In this document: in pieces, positions 20,731 through 31,968 of the stretch | Layout: each line of letters starts with the position of its first letter | How positions within the stretch are numbered: position 1 is the stretch's first letter | DNA from: Manihot esculenta | Taxonomy: Eukaryota > Streptophyta > Magnoliopsida > Malpighiales > Euphorbiaceae | Assembly (NCBI RefSeq): GCF_001659605.2 | Contig: NC_035169.2 | Coordinates: forward strand, 17,546,263 to 17,610,262 | Direction of reading: 5' to 3' | DNA: 64,000 nucleotides | Position numbers and translations under genes: made by a program | Notes under the pieces: generated by a model | Told to the model about the DNA's origin: nothing | Seen by the model: only the letters and a program-made list of their open reading frames with translations | The model's database searches: none

Positions 20731-22395
20731 TTAAAAGAAAACCTATGGAGAAGCAAACCAAAAATAATTGAATAAAAAAAAATAGTGGCTTTTGTGGGTA
20801 TTGAACACAAGATGTACATAATAGAATAAATGAAACATTGACAATACAACCACGTTTATATTTACTAAATCATTGTTTGTAAATAATTATATGGGATTAT
20901 GACTGCAGTGTGAAATTTAGCACTAATAAATAGTAATATTTATAGTTTTTTATATGTAGAAGATACTCTCGAGTTGAAAATTTTAAAATAAGTATTTTAC
21001 CATGATAGAAAATGATATTTGAATATGTAAAACTTTAAAAAACATAATAAATTAAGCAAAATAAAATGTTTTTGAGATCGATTTGTGATTAAACCGCCTA
21101 CGGCTGTTTACCAGCGTGTAGCTCTCGAAAAATAACATAAAATATAAAAAAAATTCGCTCGAATCGGACACCCAACAAGGGAGATATGACCATTCAAAGT
21201 TTTTAAACTATGCCACTTCTACTAGACTGATCCTAGTCTTGGGCGCTTTGGGCCGGGCTCATTAATTTGCACCATAAGGGAAACATCATCGTTTGATTAC
21301 ACTAATATCCCAAAATATTTCAGTTTAGCACTTTTCTAATGGCACCAGGGCTTCATGCACGCGCTCTCCATCTCTCATTCCCGAAGCAACGCTATGCTCT
21401 CTTTGCAACGACCACTCGAGTCATTAATTCACAACTTCTTGCAAATTCTGATGTCGTATCTCATGATTTGTTTTCTACGAATCTATAAGTTCGATTTCAG
21501 ATGTCAGAAGTATTGGATTTCTACCTGACAGAAAATTTCTAAAGGTGAGAACTTTTCAATTTCATCTCCTATTCTCTCTCTCTAAACTTTAAATCATGTT
21601 ATAGGGTTTAATTCTATATTACCAATTAACCGATTTGGCATGTGTGAGTTGTTAAGGGATTTGAATCCCGTGATGTTCGAGCCAAATTTTACAAGCAAAT
21701 TTACTAGTCTTTGGTGCTTCGAATGCAGGTTTTACATTTTTTTCTTGATTTTGTGTTCATGTTAAATGACCTCATAGTGATTTTTGGTACAAGATGTATC
21801 ATCAATTCCCTACATAACATGAATCTTTAGGTTTATTTGTACAATACTCTTAAAATCTACATGACAATGTTTCATTAGTAAAGAATTTAAAAAGGCTTTC
21901 TATCCCCAGAGTTTCCGATGGAGTTGTGATTCATTCTTTATTTTTCTATAGTCGATAAACTTTTTAGGTAATTTCAATTTCTTACTTTTATCATGTGTTA
22001 TCCCACTTCACTATTCAATAATAGGATAGCAACTATAAAATTTCACCGGAAATATTTACCGATATTTAGAATATTAATTAGAGAGGGATTATTATGTACA
22101 TTTCTTGCATACAATGTCCAAATCCTTATTATTTCATGACAAATTCACTTAATAAAATTCGCTGAATGTTTATTTCAAAATTTTTCTATTAGAGAAGATC
22201 GTTGCAATCAAGAAACTAACCCTTCGAGTGGATATGATTAGACATTTTCCTTAGCAAGTCATCATGGGAGCAACTGGACATACACACAGCAAGTTGTGTC
22301 ATGAAAGGTATAAGTAGCTTGCTTCTTTTGTTATGCTTTGAAGAACATTTACATGGTGATATAGTTAGGATAGATGGACATAAGTTAACAACTTC
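20731..22395. other. AT-rich DNA with no recognised gene
   Basis: No long reading frame on either strand. A stretch at about 21140-21200 (GAATCGGACACCCAACAAGG, GGAGATATGACC) resembles leader or intergenic sequence common in plant retroelements, and 21535-21560 has a donor-like AAAGGTGAGA. Neither supports a gene call. Confidence 0.5.
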
Positions 22396-23229
22396 TAAAT
22401 AGATGGATATAGTTAGGAAGAATAGTCTGATAACTATTAATATAAATAAATTCTACTAGTGGAAGATATCTTTCCCAACTTACTTTAAATTTAATTGCAC
22501 AATTTCTAAGCATATCTTCCAAAACTTTAATTACTCTTTCTGATTTACTATCTGTTTGAGGATGAAAAGTTGTTCTAAAATTAAATTTAGTATCTAGAGC
22601 TTCATGTAATTTTTCCTAGAATTTGGATGTGAATCCTGGATCTATGTTTGATATGATAGAGATAGGAACACCATGCAGTCTCACAATTTCATTAATGTAC
22701 AATTTTGCATACTTTTCCAATGTATAATCTACTCTGATTAGCAAGAAATGTGTTGATTTTTAATGTACAATTTTGCATACTTTTCCAATGTATAATCTAC
22801 TCTGATTAGCAAGAAATGTGTTGATTTAGTTAACCTGTCAACTATTATCCAAATGGCATCTTTCTTCCTTAGTGTGAGTAGCAATCCTATTATAAAATTC
22901 ATAGTAATTCTATCCCATTTCCATTTTGATATAGCAATAGGCTGCAATAACCCTGATGGAACCTGATATCCTACTTGTACCCATTGACATGTCAAACATT
23001 TTGTTACAAATTTAACTATATCTCTTTTCATACTAGGCCACCAATAGTGCACCTTCAAATCTTGATTCATCTTAGTACTACCTGAATGCATAACATATGG
23101 ACTATTGTGTACCTCTGTAAGAATACTCTGTTTCAACTCTCTAGTGTTAGGTACACATATTCTGTTACCATAGTACAAGTAGCCATCATCACTTATCACA
23201 TGCTTTTGCTTCTTCCCCTCATCTTCCAA
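22396..23229 (-). pseudogene. Ty3/gypsy integrase fragment
   Basis: The open part (22738-23229) starts near the RNase H/integrase linker and shows the integrase zinc-binding region: H in VHNSPYVMHSGSTKM, then YWWPSMKRDI and CLTCQ. IVDRLTKSTHFL follows at the start of the catalytic core. The core continues toward 22396 in another frame (IVRLHGVP, FHPQTDSKSERV, SWERYLPLVEF), with a stop after FTSKF. The frame is broken by a 68 bp tandem duplication at 22693-22828. No LTR is attached. The upstream end at about 23230 abuts the truncated copia LTR, so this looks like a remnant cut by a rearrangement. Confidence 0.85.
22693..22828. repeat. 68 bp tandem duplication inside the integrase fragment
   Basis: 22693-22760 is repeated almost exactly at 22761-22828. 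As 68 is not a multiple of 3, it shifts the integrase frame. The near-identity suggests it is young compared with the other damage. Confidence 0.92.
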
Positions 23230-23234
23230 ACCTC

Positions 23235-23488
23235 CATAATCTATCCATCCTTGAGAGAGCTAGCACTCTAGAAGGATAGAAGACGTTCGTGTGGATACCA
23301 TTGAGGGTGTTCGTTTGAAAAAGCAGCATCATCAGTCCGGAATTGTATCTTCTCGACGAGATTAACAGGTTAGTCTCATATCCTTCCTTTGAAATAAACG
23401 AAGCACTTGGATTTTGGAAAAGGAAATCAAAGATTTTTATTTTTCCGCTGCGCAATTTGGGTTGCAATAATCTCTAGATTTCCTAACA
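23235..23488 (+). repeat. Truncated copia 5' LTR
   Basis: Matches the end of the 3' LTR from CATAATCTATCCA to GATTTCCTAACA with scattered differences. The missing 1.2 kb is replaced by gypsy integrase sequence. Confidence 0.9.
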
Positions 23489-23489
23489 G

Positions 23490-23501
23490 TGGTATCAGAG
23501 C
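23490..23501 (+). promoter_or_regulatory. Primer binding site (tRNA-iMet type)
   Basis: TGGTATCAGAGC, complementary to the 3' end of initiator tRNA-Met, lies one base after the LTR end. Confidence 0.93.
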
Positions 23502-24916
23502 CAACCTGTGCTTTTCATTTAAGTTAATTATGCCATGATTGATGTGATATATGTGATATATGCTTATTTGAATGGCATGATAATTATGGTTAAATTTATG
23601 GATGAATGATTGGATCATTTAGGTAATTTTTATTAGAAATTTAAATTAATAAAAAAAAATTGGATTCACAATGAACAGTCATCGTGAATCCAAAAATCGC
23701 TAAGGACCAGCTACTGCCAACCATCACCTGTGAAGGCCACAGGCGAGCACGCGGTGGGTCCCACCGCTGACGCATGCTTTGTCGGCTGGCTACCAAAGCA
23801 ACGATGGGGAGGTGGTCGTATGTGTTGGCATGCAGATTGAGAATCCTGATTTTCAATTGTGGATTGCCGCTGTCATAGCAGGCTGGCCAGGGAGTGCAAG
23901 CGTTGCGTCGTCTCCAGCCTCACGGGCTGGCGGTTTGAGCGGCCGACTTTTCGTCCGGTGGGCCGCCGGGGACTTCGAAGCTGAGATGTGTCTCGGCTGC
24001 TCGCGATTTCTGCGAATCACGAGCTCGCCAATGCTATTTCGAGCTTGCCATTGCGTGATCTTCTGGGCGACGAGCTCGACTGCGATGGACCGGTAAACGT
24101 GCAATATTTGCGCATCGGGCTGGCTGCGGTTGAAGCTGGACGGGTCGACGGGTTGCCTGTAATGGCATGTGACGGCTAGGGCTTCTTCTTGAGGAAGAAG
24201 ATGATGCCCTAATTACAATTCTGCCCCTGAAAATAATTTAAAATAAAATAAAATAAATTTTTTAATAAGAAAATAAATTATTTTCTTTTAGTTTTAAATC
24301 AGATTTAAATGACTATGTAAAATAGTTTTATTATTTTGTCATATATTAGTATGAGATACTATGCATGATAGTCTATATATATATGTATGCATATAGAATG
24401 CTATAAAATATATATGCAAGACAAAATAATTAAAATTAAAAGTTGAACCCTCACTCTAAATTTTAAGTTTTAATGCCACCCATATATTAAATACCTATCA
24501 AGACTAAGATCACCAAAATGCAGTTTTGCCAAAGTAAAGTGCTTAGGTTATCTTAGTAAGATAGGATGAGTAATAGTTACTCATCTATTTAATTTTGGTT
24601 GGGCTTAATTAGGCTATCAAAACGGTTTTGGGCCTAAGGCATTAGATGGGGTATAACATGCATTTGACATATGATGTCAACACCTCATAATTTAAGAGTT
24701 ACATTAGATGTAATTGGTAAGGAGTTACCTACCTAAATAACTTAATTCTAAGCATCATGCCAAAGCTGACTTGAAATTAGGTGAAATATGGATCTTAACC
24801 CACGAAAATATTATTCTTTTAATAATTCTTTTGAGGGTTATATTTTAGTGGGAGATTATTATCACCTCAATATTAATTTACTAAATTGATTATATTTGCA
24901 TATTTTGTATATCATT
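23502..24916 (+). other. Copia 5' leader with a GC-rich block
   Basis: About 1.4 kb without a supported gene. 23680-24190 is clearly GC-rich (for example CGACGAGCTCGACTGCGATG), whereas both flanks are AT-rich. Short open frames in the block on both strands have no recognisable motif and are probably chance. Confidence 0.6.
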
Positions 24917-25780
24917 ATGGCTGCTAATAAAAATTCCACTTTATCACTGTGATCCATCATTGAGAAGGATAAACTGAAAGAAAATGGGACTAATTTTGTT
25001 GACTGGTTTAGAAACTTGAGAATTATTCTCAAGCAAGAGAAAAAGTTCTATGTGCTTGATGAAGCTATCCCAGAACCACCTCCTGCTGATGCTATTAATG
25101 CTGTTAAGAATAAGCATAAGAAGCATATGGATGATTCTAATGACATTAGGTGTCTTATGTTGGCAACTATGTGTCCAGAACTTCAGAAGGATCTGGAGCA
25201 CCTTGAGGCTTATGAGATGAGTGTCCATCTCAAACAAGCTTTCCAACAACAAGCTAGGCAAGATAGGTATGAAATTACCATTGCATTGCATGATTGCAAA
25301 ATTGCTGAAGATGAATCAGTTAGTGCTCATGTTTTGAAGATGAAAGGCTACATTGATCACTTTACTAAGCTTGGCTGCCTTTTGAGTTTAGAACTCTCCA
25401 TAGATTTGATCCTACATTCTTTACTTGATAGTTTTTCTCAGTTTGTCATGAACTATAACATGAACAATATGGAGAAATCCATTCCTGAGCTGCATGGGAT
25501 GCTAAAGACAGCTGAGGTAAATGACAAGAAAAGGCCTACCTAGATTTTGAATGTCAATAAGGGTAAGCCCATGAAAAATAAGGGGAAGCCCAAGTCTAAA
25601 GGTGGTAATGGGCCTAAGGGACGAGGCAAGCCTAAATGGCAACCCAAGGCAAAAGTTCTTAATGAAATAGTTCCTAATGAAGGAATCTACTTCCATTGCA
25701 AGGAACCCAGGCATTGGAAGAGAAATTGCAAACTCTATTTGGATGACTGCAAGAAGAAGAAGAGTAGTGAGACTACGACT
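24917..25780 (+). pseudogene. Copia gag
   Basis: Starts at ATG 24917 (MAANKNSTLSL) with an early stop after SL. It continues in frame as a typical copia gag: NGTNFVDWFRNLRIIL near the start and a helical capsid region with LHDCKIAEDESVSAHVLKMK. A second stop follows at about 25541. The basic segment GKPKSKGGNGPKGRGKPKW precedes a zinc knuckle of the form CX2CX4HX4C whose first cysteine is replaced by Y (YFHCKEPRHWKRNC), so RNA binding would be impaired. Gag packages the element RNA into particles. It lies in the same frame as the downstream protease, so gag and pol were one polyprotein. Confidence 0.88.
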
Positions 25781-27126
25781 TCGGGTATTTATGTTATAGA
25801 TATTAATTTATCTATTTCTACTTCATGGGTATTGGATACCGAATGTGGTTCTCAATTTTGTACAAATGTGCAGGGTCTCAAAAGGAGTAGAAAATTGAAA
25901 AAGGGCGATGTGGACCTACGTGTAGGCAATGGAGCAAGAGTTGCTGCCTTAGCTATAGGGACTTATGAACTTGTTTTGCCCAATGGGCTTTTGTTAGTTT
26001 TGAACAATTGCTTTTATGTTCCTACTTTGAGTAGGAATATTATTTCAGTTTCTGTTTTGGACAATGAAGGTTTTTCATTTCTTATTAAGAATAAGAAATG
26101 CTCCATTAATAAAGATGATTTGTTTTATTGTATTGCAAATTCATATGATGGCCTTTATGTCCTTAATCTAGATGATTCTAGAGACAACAATATCTATAAC
26201 ATAACTTCTAAGAAAACTAAGCCAAATGAGTTAAACCCAACATATTTATGGCACTGTCGTCTTAGCCATATAAATGAGAATCGCATATCTAAGCTCCACA
26301 AAGATGGTTTATTAAATTCATTTGATTTTGAATCATTTGAAAATTGTGAATCTTGTTTGCTTAGTAAGATGACAAAGGATCCTTTTACTGGACAAGGTCA
26401 AAGAGCTTCAGACTTATTGGACTTAATACAAACAGATGTATGTGGCCCACTAAGCATTAGTGCCAGGGGAGGTTATCAGTACTTCATTACATTCATTGAT
26501 GATTTCAGTAGGTATGGTACGTCTACCTAATGAAACATAAGCATGAATCTTTTGAAATGTTTAGAACTTTTCAAAGTGAAGTACAAAATCAACTTGGTAG
26601 AACTATTAAAATGCTTTGATCTGATCGAGGTGTTGAATATTTGAGCCAAGAGTTTGATGAACATCTTAGAAATTGTGGAATTGTTTCACAATTGACTCCT
26701 CCAGGAACTCCACAATGGAATGGTGTTTCTGAAAGGAGAAATCAAACTTTATTAGATATGGTTCAATCTATGATGAGTCAAACAAATCTCTCTTTATCAT
26801 TTTAGGGTTATGCCTTGGAAATAACTGCATTCATTTTAAACCGAGTACCATCGAAAGCGGTTGAAAAGACACCATATGAGTTATGGACTGGCAAAATGCC
26901 CAGTTTTTCTTTTCTTAAGATTTGGGGTTGTGAGGCTTATGTGAAATGCCCAATTTCAGATAAGCTAGCTCCAAAATCTATCAAGTGCAATTTTGTGGGG
27001 TATCCTAAGGAAACCAAAGGATACTATTTCTATATTCCCTCAGAGAACAAAGTGTTTGTTGTTCAAAATGGTACCTTTTTGGAAAAGGAATTTATCTCTC
27101 AAAGATTCAGTGGGAGTACAGTGTGA
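25781..27126 (+). pseudogene. Copia protease and integrase
   Basis: The protease region shows WVLDTECGS, where the family has D-T/S-G, so the catalytic glycine is changed to E. Integrase follows with the zinc-binding HCRLSH and CESC, first catalytic D in LIQTDVCGP, FIDDFSRYG, second D in SDRGVEY and the glutamate in NGVSERRNQT. All three catalytic residues are present, but a one-base loss at about 26520 shifts the frame. Stops follow within KML*SDRG (about 26618), at about 26803 and at 27124. The C-terminal part with TPYELWTGKMPS and GCEAYV is open from 26815. Integrase joins element DNA to the chromosome; this copy could not. Confidence 0.88.
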
Positions 27127-27198
27127 CTTGAGAAAACTCAAGCACCACAAGAGAGCATTAAACCGCTAGTAGAACCACTTCCAGAATCACAAACAGTT

Positions 27199-28893
27199 GT
27201 GGAAACTGAAAGGGTGATACAAGTCCCACGCAGATCTGATAGGACACGTCATCAGCCTGAGAGATACAGATTTCTCATGACTGATAGTCGTGAACTTTTG
27301 CTCATTGATCAAGATGAGCCTACTACCTATCAAGAGGTTGTGTTAGGTCTAGATTCTGAGAAATGGCTTTCTGCCATGAAATCTGAAATGCAATCCATGT
27401 ATGACAATCGAGTTTGGTCATTAATTGATCCCTCTGAGGGTGTTAAGACTAGTGGTTGCAAATGGGTTTTCAAGAAGAAAACTGACATGGATGGAAATGT
27501 GCATACCTACAAAGCAAGGCTTGTCGCAAAAGGTTTTAAACAAACTCATGGTATAGACTATGATGAGACCTTTTCGCCAGTTGCAATGCTTAATTCGGTT
27601 AGAATTCTCATTGCCATTGCTGCATACTATGATTACGAGATATGATAAATGGATGTCAAAACAGATTTCCTTAATGGAAACTTGCTCGAGGATGTGTACA
27701 TGACACAACCTGCGGGTTTTGTAATCTCTGAGAATGCTGGAAAGATTTGCAATCTTTAAAGATCCATTTATGGATTGAAGCAAGACTCTCGAAGCTAGAA
27801 TCTTCGTTTTGATGAGATAGTCAGGGACTTTGGATTCATCAAGAATGAAGATGAACATTGTGTTTACAAGATGGTTAGTGGGAGTACAGTTGTGTTTCTA
27901 GTCCTATATGTGGATGACATATTACTCATTGGAAATGATATCCCTACCTTGCAAAAGGTTAAGACTTGGTTAGGGAATTCTTTTTCAATGAAGAACTTAG
28001 GTGAGGCTGCATATATCCTTGGTGTTAAGATCTATAGGGATAGATCCAAGAGGATAATCGGTTTGAGTCAAAGTACTTATATTGACAAGGTGCTGAAAAG
28101 GTTCAGCATGCAAGATTCCAAGAGAGGATTCTTGCCCATGTCTCATGGTACTCATCTCAGCAAGAATCAATGTCCTATGACATCTGATGAGCAAGAACGA
28201 ATGAATAAGATTCCTTATACTTCTGCTATTGGATCTATCATGTATGCCATGTTATGTACTACACTAGACGTCTCATATGCATTAAGCACAACAAGCAGAT
28301 ATCAGGCAGATCCTGGAGAAAGTCACTGAACAGCTGTTAAGAATATTCTAAAGTAACTTAGAAGGACTAAGGATGCATTCCTAGTTTATGGAGGTTTGGA
28401 AGACGAGCTAGTTGTAAATGGTTACACATATGCTAGTTTCCAAACCGACATAGATGACTTCATATTGCAATCAGAATTTATATTCACTTTAAATGGTGGA
28501 GCTGTTAGCTGGAAAAGTTCCAAGCAGAGCACTGTAGCAGGTTCTATAACAGAAGCTGAGTATATAGCAGCATCAGATATAGCTAAAGAGGCAGTCTGGT
28601 TGAAGAAATTCATCACAGAGTTGGGAGTGGTTCCCAATATTGCAAATCCTATGGACCTTTATTGTGATAACAATGATGCCATAGCATAAGCAAAGGAGCC
28701 CAGATCTCATCAGAGATCTAAATACATACTCAGGCGATATCACCTTATTCGAGAGATCATTGATAGAGGAGATATCAAAATATGCAAAGTAGACACAAAT
28801 GACAACATTATAGATCCACTGACCAAGCCTCTCTCACAGGTCAAGCATGATCAGCACACTAGGTCTATGGATATTAGATACTTGTATGATTAG
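27199..28893 (+). pseudogene. Copia reverse transcriptase and RNase H
   Basis: The RT start is clear: KWLSAMKSEMQSM, WSLIDP, GCKWVFKKK and ARLVAKGFKQ, then MDVKTDFLNG after two stops at 27643-27648. YGLKQ and the catalytic YVDDILLIGND (about 27908) follow. RNase H has SWKSSKQSTVAGSITEAEY and LYCDN. Further stops are at about 27757, 27796, 28327, 28354 and 28687. The frame ends with TAG at 28891. The enzyme copies element RNA into DNA. The motif order and spacing are those of plant Ty1/copia elements. I do not assign a lineage. Confidence 0.9.
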
Positions 28894-28900
28894 GCCTAGT

Positions 28901-28913
28901 GCAAGTGGGAGAT
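28901..28913 (+). promoter_or_regulatory. Copia polypurine tract
   Basis: GCAAGTGGGAGAT directly precedes the LTR start TGTTAG. Confidence 0.8.
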
Positions 28914-30381
28914 TGTTAGTGTATTTGCCCTAGGCCATTATCTTGGATCTTTTTGTATGTCGTTTTGGTTATTAATAAAAGAGGTTTTTATCATCATTAT
29001 TATTTGTTTGCATGTTACATAATAATAATTATCATTCCTGGTTACTTATTATTATGTTGATAATAATAAAATATAGCTAGTATGATTATTGATTGATAAT
29101 CATGAGATGATTATGTATATATTGATATAATTCAATAATCATAGATACTTGTTAGAGAACAAAGTATTGGATGGACCCGCATTGAGATCACTACATGGAT
29201 TATTGTCATAAGTGAATATCAAAGTAGTTATGTCTTAATCCTTTGACTTGAGATTGTCATAGTTTCCAACATAAGGACTATTATGTTTTGACATAACCAA
29301 ACATTGTCTTTAATCGGATAATCATAACGGTTATGATTGAGCATAATAGAAATTATGTAGAGGATATTGAACAATTAAGATATGATTTGTCCCTCTCTTT
29401 GAGAGAGATATCTTCCTTTGGCCCCTCGATAATTGAGACTGAGAAATGCATGGCCGTGCTCAAATGAATTGATAGTGTGATCAATATCATTTGAATTTAT
29501 CAATCTACTTAGAGATCGAGAAATCTTAAGTTTGAACATTATAAGTTTGACATTGACCATAACTTATATTCAAACTAGATATCGTGTGATAAAGGGATTA
29601 ATACATGTTCTATTTATTAGGCTTTATCAGACTATTGATCCTCATATTAGTTGGGTAGTCATAATGTCTTGCTAGAGGCCACTTATGACTTATGGGCCTT
29701 GTGGGACTGGGCCTATTGCCAATTAATGTGAGCCTAATGGGTCACACACAAAAGAACGTTGTTGATGTGCTATGACATATTAATGAGCTAAAAGCCTAAA
29801 GCCCATTAATATAATTAATAATAATAAAGTGTTATTATTATTAATATTAATTGATAATAATAAAGTGTTATTATTATTAATTATTTATTATTATAAGATA
29901 ATAATATTTAAAAGATCTGCAGTCTATCTATAACTGTTACAAATAAAGGACTCTATCACATAAGATATTTGAGTATCTGCGAGATTATGATAGTGGGTTC
30001 TGAATACAACTCTTTTGGGAAAATAGTTGTGGGAAACAAAAGACTGAAACATATAAATACTCCTTCTACGAATTATGGAGTGACAGTTTTTAGAAAATTT
30101 AGTCTAACAATTGCAGATTGTGGAGCACATAATCTATCCAACCTTGAGAGAACTAGCACTCTAGAAGAATAGAAGACGTTCATGTGGATACCATTGAGGG
30201 TGTTCGTTTGAAAAAGCAGCACCATCAGTCCGTCATTGTATTTTCTCGACGAGATTAACAGGTTAGTCTCATATCCTTCCTTTGAAATAAATGAAGCACT
30301 TGGATTCTAGGAAAGGAAATCAAAGATTTTTATTTTTTCGCTACGCAATTTGGGTTGCAATAATCTCTAGATTTCCTATCA
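28914..30381 (+). repeat. Copia 3' LTR (1468 bp)
   Basis: Starts TGTTAGTGTATTTGCC and ends GATTTCCTATCA. Its last 254 bp match 23235-23488. An AT-rich segment of TAATAATAAAGTGTTATTATTATTA type at 29820-29885 is a double palindrome. Confidence 0.9.
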
Positions 30382-30497
30382 ATTCCATCTCTTGTTTATT
30401 ACTGCTGGCAACAAAGTGGTTAATGTTTAAAGTGCTATAATTCATTGAATAGTGAATCAATCATGTGAGTTTGTTAGATTAGGTTGGGGTTTAGTTC

Positions 30498-30571
30498 AAA
30501 TGGATTACATGGATTTAATTGAAATATGGGTATCAACTGGATTACATGGATTTAATTGAAATATGGGTATC
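30498..30571. repeat. 37 bp tandem duplication
   Basis: TGGATTACATGGATTTAATT followed by GAAATATGGGTATCA occurs twice in a row, starting at 30501 and 30538. Confidence 0.85.
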
Positions 30572-30641
30572 ATTAGTTGGAATTGGTGGAATTTTTATAC
30601 ATGAGGTTTATATTTAACATACAATGTATTCTGTACCAGGG

Positions 30642-31393
30642 ATGTGGACAACTGCATTGAAAACTCTTCCACTGGCCAGCCAGGAGACATGTACAGCAAT
30701 GGAACTTTACCACAACCAATTGAAAGTAAGGTTACTGAATGAGAAGGATCCCACTGTTTATTAGCGTGCTGACTGGTTGGTTGATAAGTTGGGTACAAAA
30801 GTGCATTCCTACTTCTGGCTTTATGAGTACTCAGAAAAGGATGATTTTGCAAGATACTGGAAAGATGAGTGGGACAGTGGTTTAACAGCTTGGCGCAAAT
30901 CATTTAAGATTCTAGACCTTGATGTCATTGTAGAAGATAGATGTGCAAAAGTTACTGACCAGCTTGATCGAGATAGGGTTTATGTTGTCTGGAACCCTAG
31001 TTCAGATTTTCTATTTGTGATTGTTGTTGTTCAGAAATGGGCAACATATGTTAGCATGTATCTAAAGTTATAAGAATGTACTACAACAAAGGGTATAGGA
31101 AGTCATCTATTAGCCTATTTCAGTTCAACAAGGCCTTGACTGATATGCTATACTGTCCACCTCATGATTCTCTGATTCGTGATCATGTTGTTTCTCTAGC
31201 TGTTGCTATATAGAAGTAACTAGATGCACAAGTTGATTTTGATAGCAGCCATGTTATTGTGGAGCCTAGTCAGAACAAAACCTTGGATAATCTTGAGCAG
31301 CCGGGTGGGATGAATTATGCGAATCATGATAGAGAATTAGCGAATGAGTGTCATTTAATGTTTGGATCCATTATGTATTTTGAGATATTTTAA
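30642..31393 (+). pseudogene. SWIM-type zinc finger protein, 3' fragment (pseudogene)
   Basis: The segment reads as the C-terminal part of a plant nuclear SWIM zinc-finger protein of the kind annotated in Arabidopsis at At1g60560. That identity is from memory and not searched. Visible motifs are LYHNQLKVRLLNEKDP, WLVDKLGTKVHSYFWL, YWKDEW and DRVYVVWNPSSDF. After a frame change at about 31010 the SWIM signature follows (CDCCCSEMGNIC, H) and then YRKSSISLFQFNKALTDMLY and DSLIRDHVVSLAVAI. Damage: a stop at 30762-30764 (CAG-to-TAG type), the frame change and further stops within the SWIM box and at about 31213 and 31219. It is read without introns, so it may be a single terminal exon or a retrocopy. 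No poly-A is obvious. Confidence 0.75.
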
Positions 31394-31559
31394 GTTTCTT
31401 AGTATTGAACTATAGTAATGTTTTGGACTTTTAGATTACAGAATTATGAAATGAAGTTGTGTATATATTGTCTTTGATGTTTTATGTTTTGGAATGTATG
31501 TGTACATATTTATATTATAGCAGGTTTATGAATTTATTTGAAAAATGATATGAATCAGA

Positions 31560-31968
31560 TTTAAATGCATTTATTAGTGACTAATCAGCCACAAAAGCAA
31601 ATTAAATAACAAATACTTTTTTGATTTTACTACTAATTTGCGACAAAATAGCGACTAAATGCTCTTCTCTGAGGCAACCAAACATCGACGAAATAGTGAT
31701 CAAAACAGCGACTATTTCGCAACCAAAATTTAACGACTAATTTACTACTACACAGCAACTACTATTTATAATACTTTATTTACCATGACACCAAATTAGC
31801 GACCAAAACATGGTCGCTGATTCGTCGCTATTTTAGCGACAAATTTTCAAATTGTCGCTAAAATTTAGCGATTGGCCAAACACCGACAATTTCATTTTGG
31901 TCGCTAAATGGTCGCTAAATGGTTGCTATTACATAGTAGCGACCAAAATTTTGGTCGCTAAATTACTG
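31560..31968. repeat. Cluster of GCGAC direct and inverted repeats, CACTA-like subterminal region
   Basis: TAGCGACNAAA and its complement TTTNGTCGCTA recur more than ten times in about 300 bp, including the palindrome around TAGCGACAAATTTT / CAAATTGTCGCTA. Arrays of short repeats in both orientations are typical of the subterminal binding sites of plant CACTA (En/Spm) transposons. No clear CACTA terminus or transposase is seen, so the class is an inference. Confidence 0.5.

Larger units (their letters stand above)
23235..30381 (+). mobile_element. Decayed Ty1/copia retrotransposon with truncated 5' LTR
   Basis: Order is truncated 5' LTR (23235-23488), tRNA-Met-type primer site (23490-23501), long leader, gag, protease, integrase, RT, RNase H, purine tract and complete 3' LTR (28914-30381). 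Integrase before RT is the copia order. Only the last 254 bp of the 5' LTR remain, matching 30128-30381. All coding parts have stops or frame changes, so the copy is dead. Confidence 0.92.

Noticed and set aside
3378..20775. Dozens of 70-116 codon open frames repeated through the 5S array (for example the MIAPVVSLAI-type frames on plus)
   Set aside because: They run antisense from the 5' end of each 5S gene through the GC-rich spacer. Their similarity comes from tandem repetition, and indels change the frame freely between copies.
23779..24104. Open frames of about 105 and 83 codons in the copia leader
   Set aside because: They occur on both strands of a GC-rich block, where stops are rare, and no family motif is visible.
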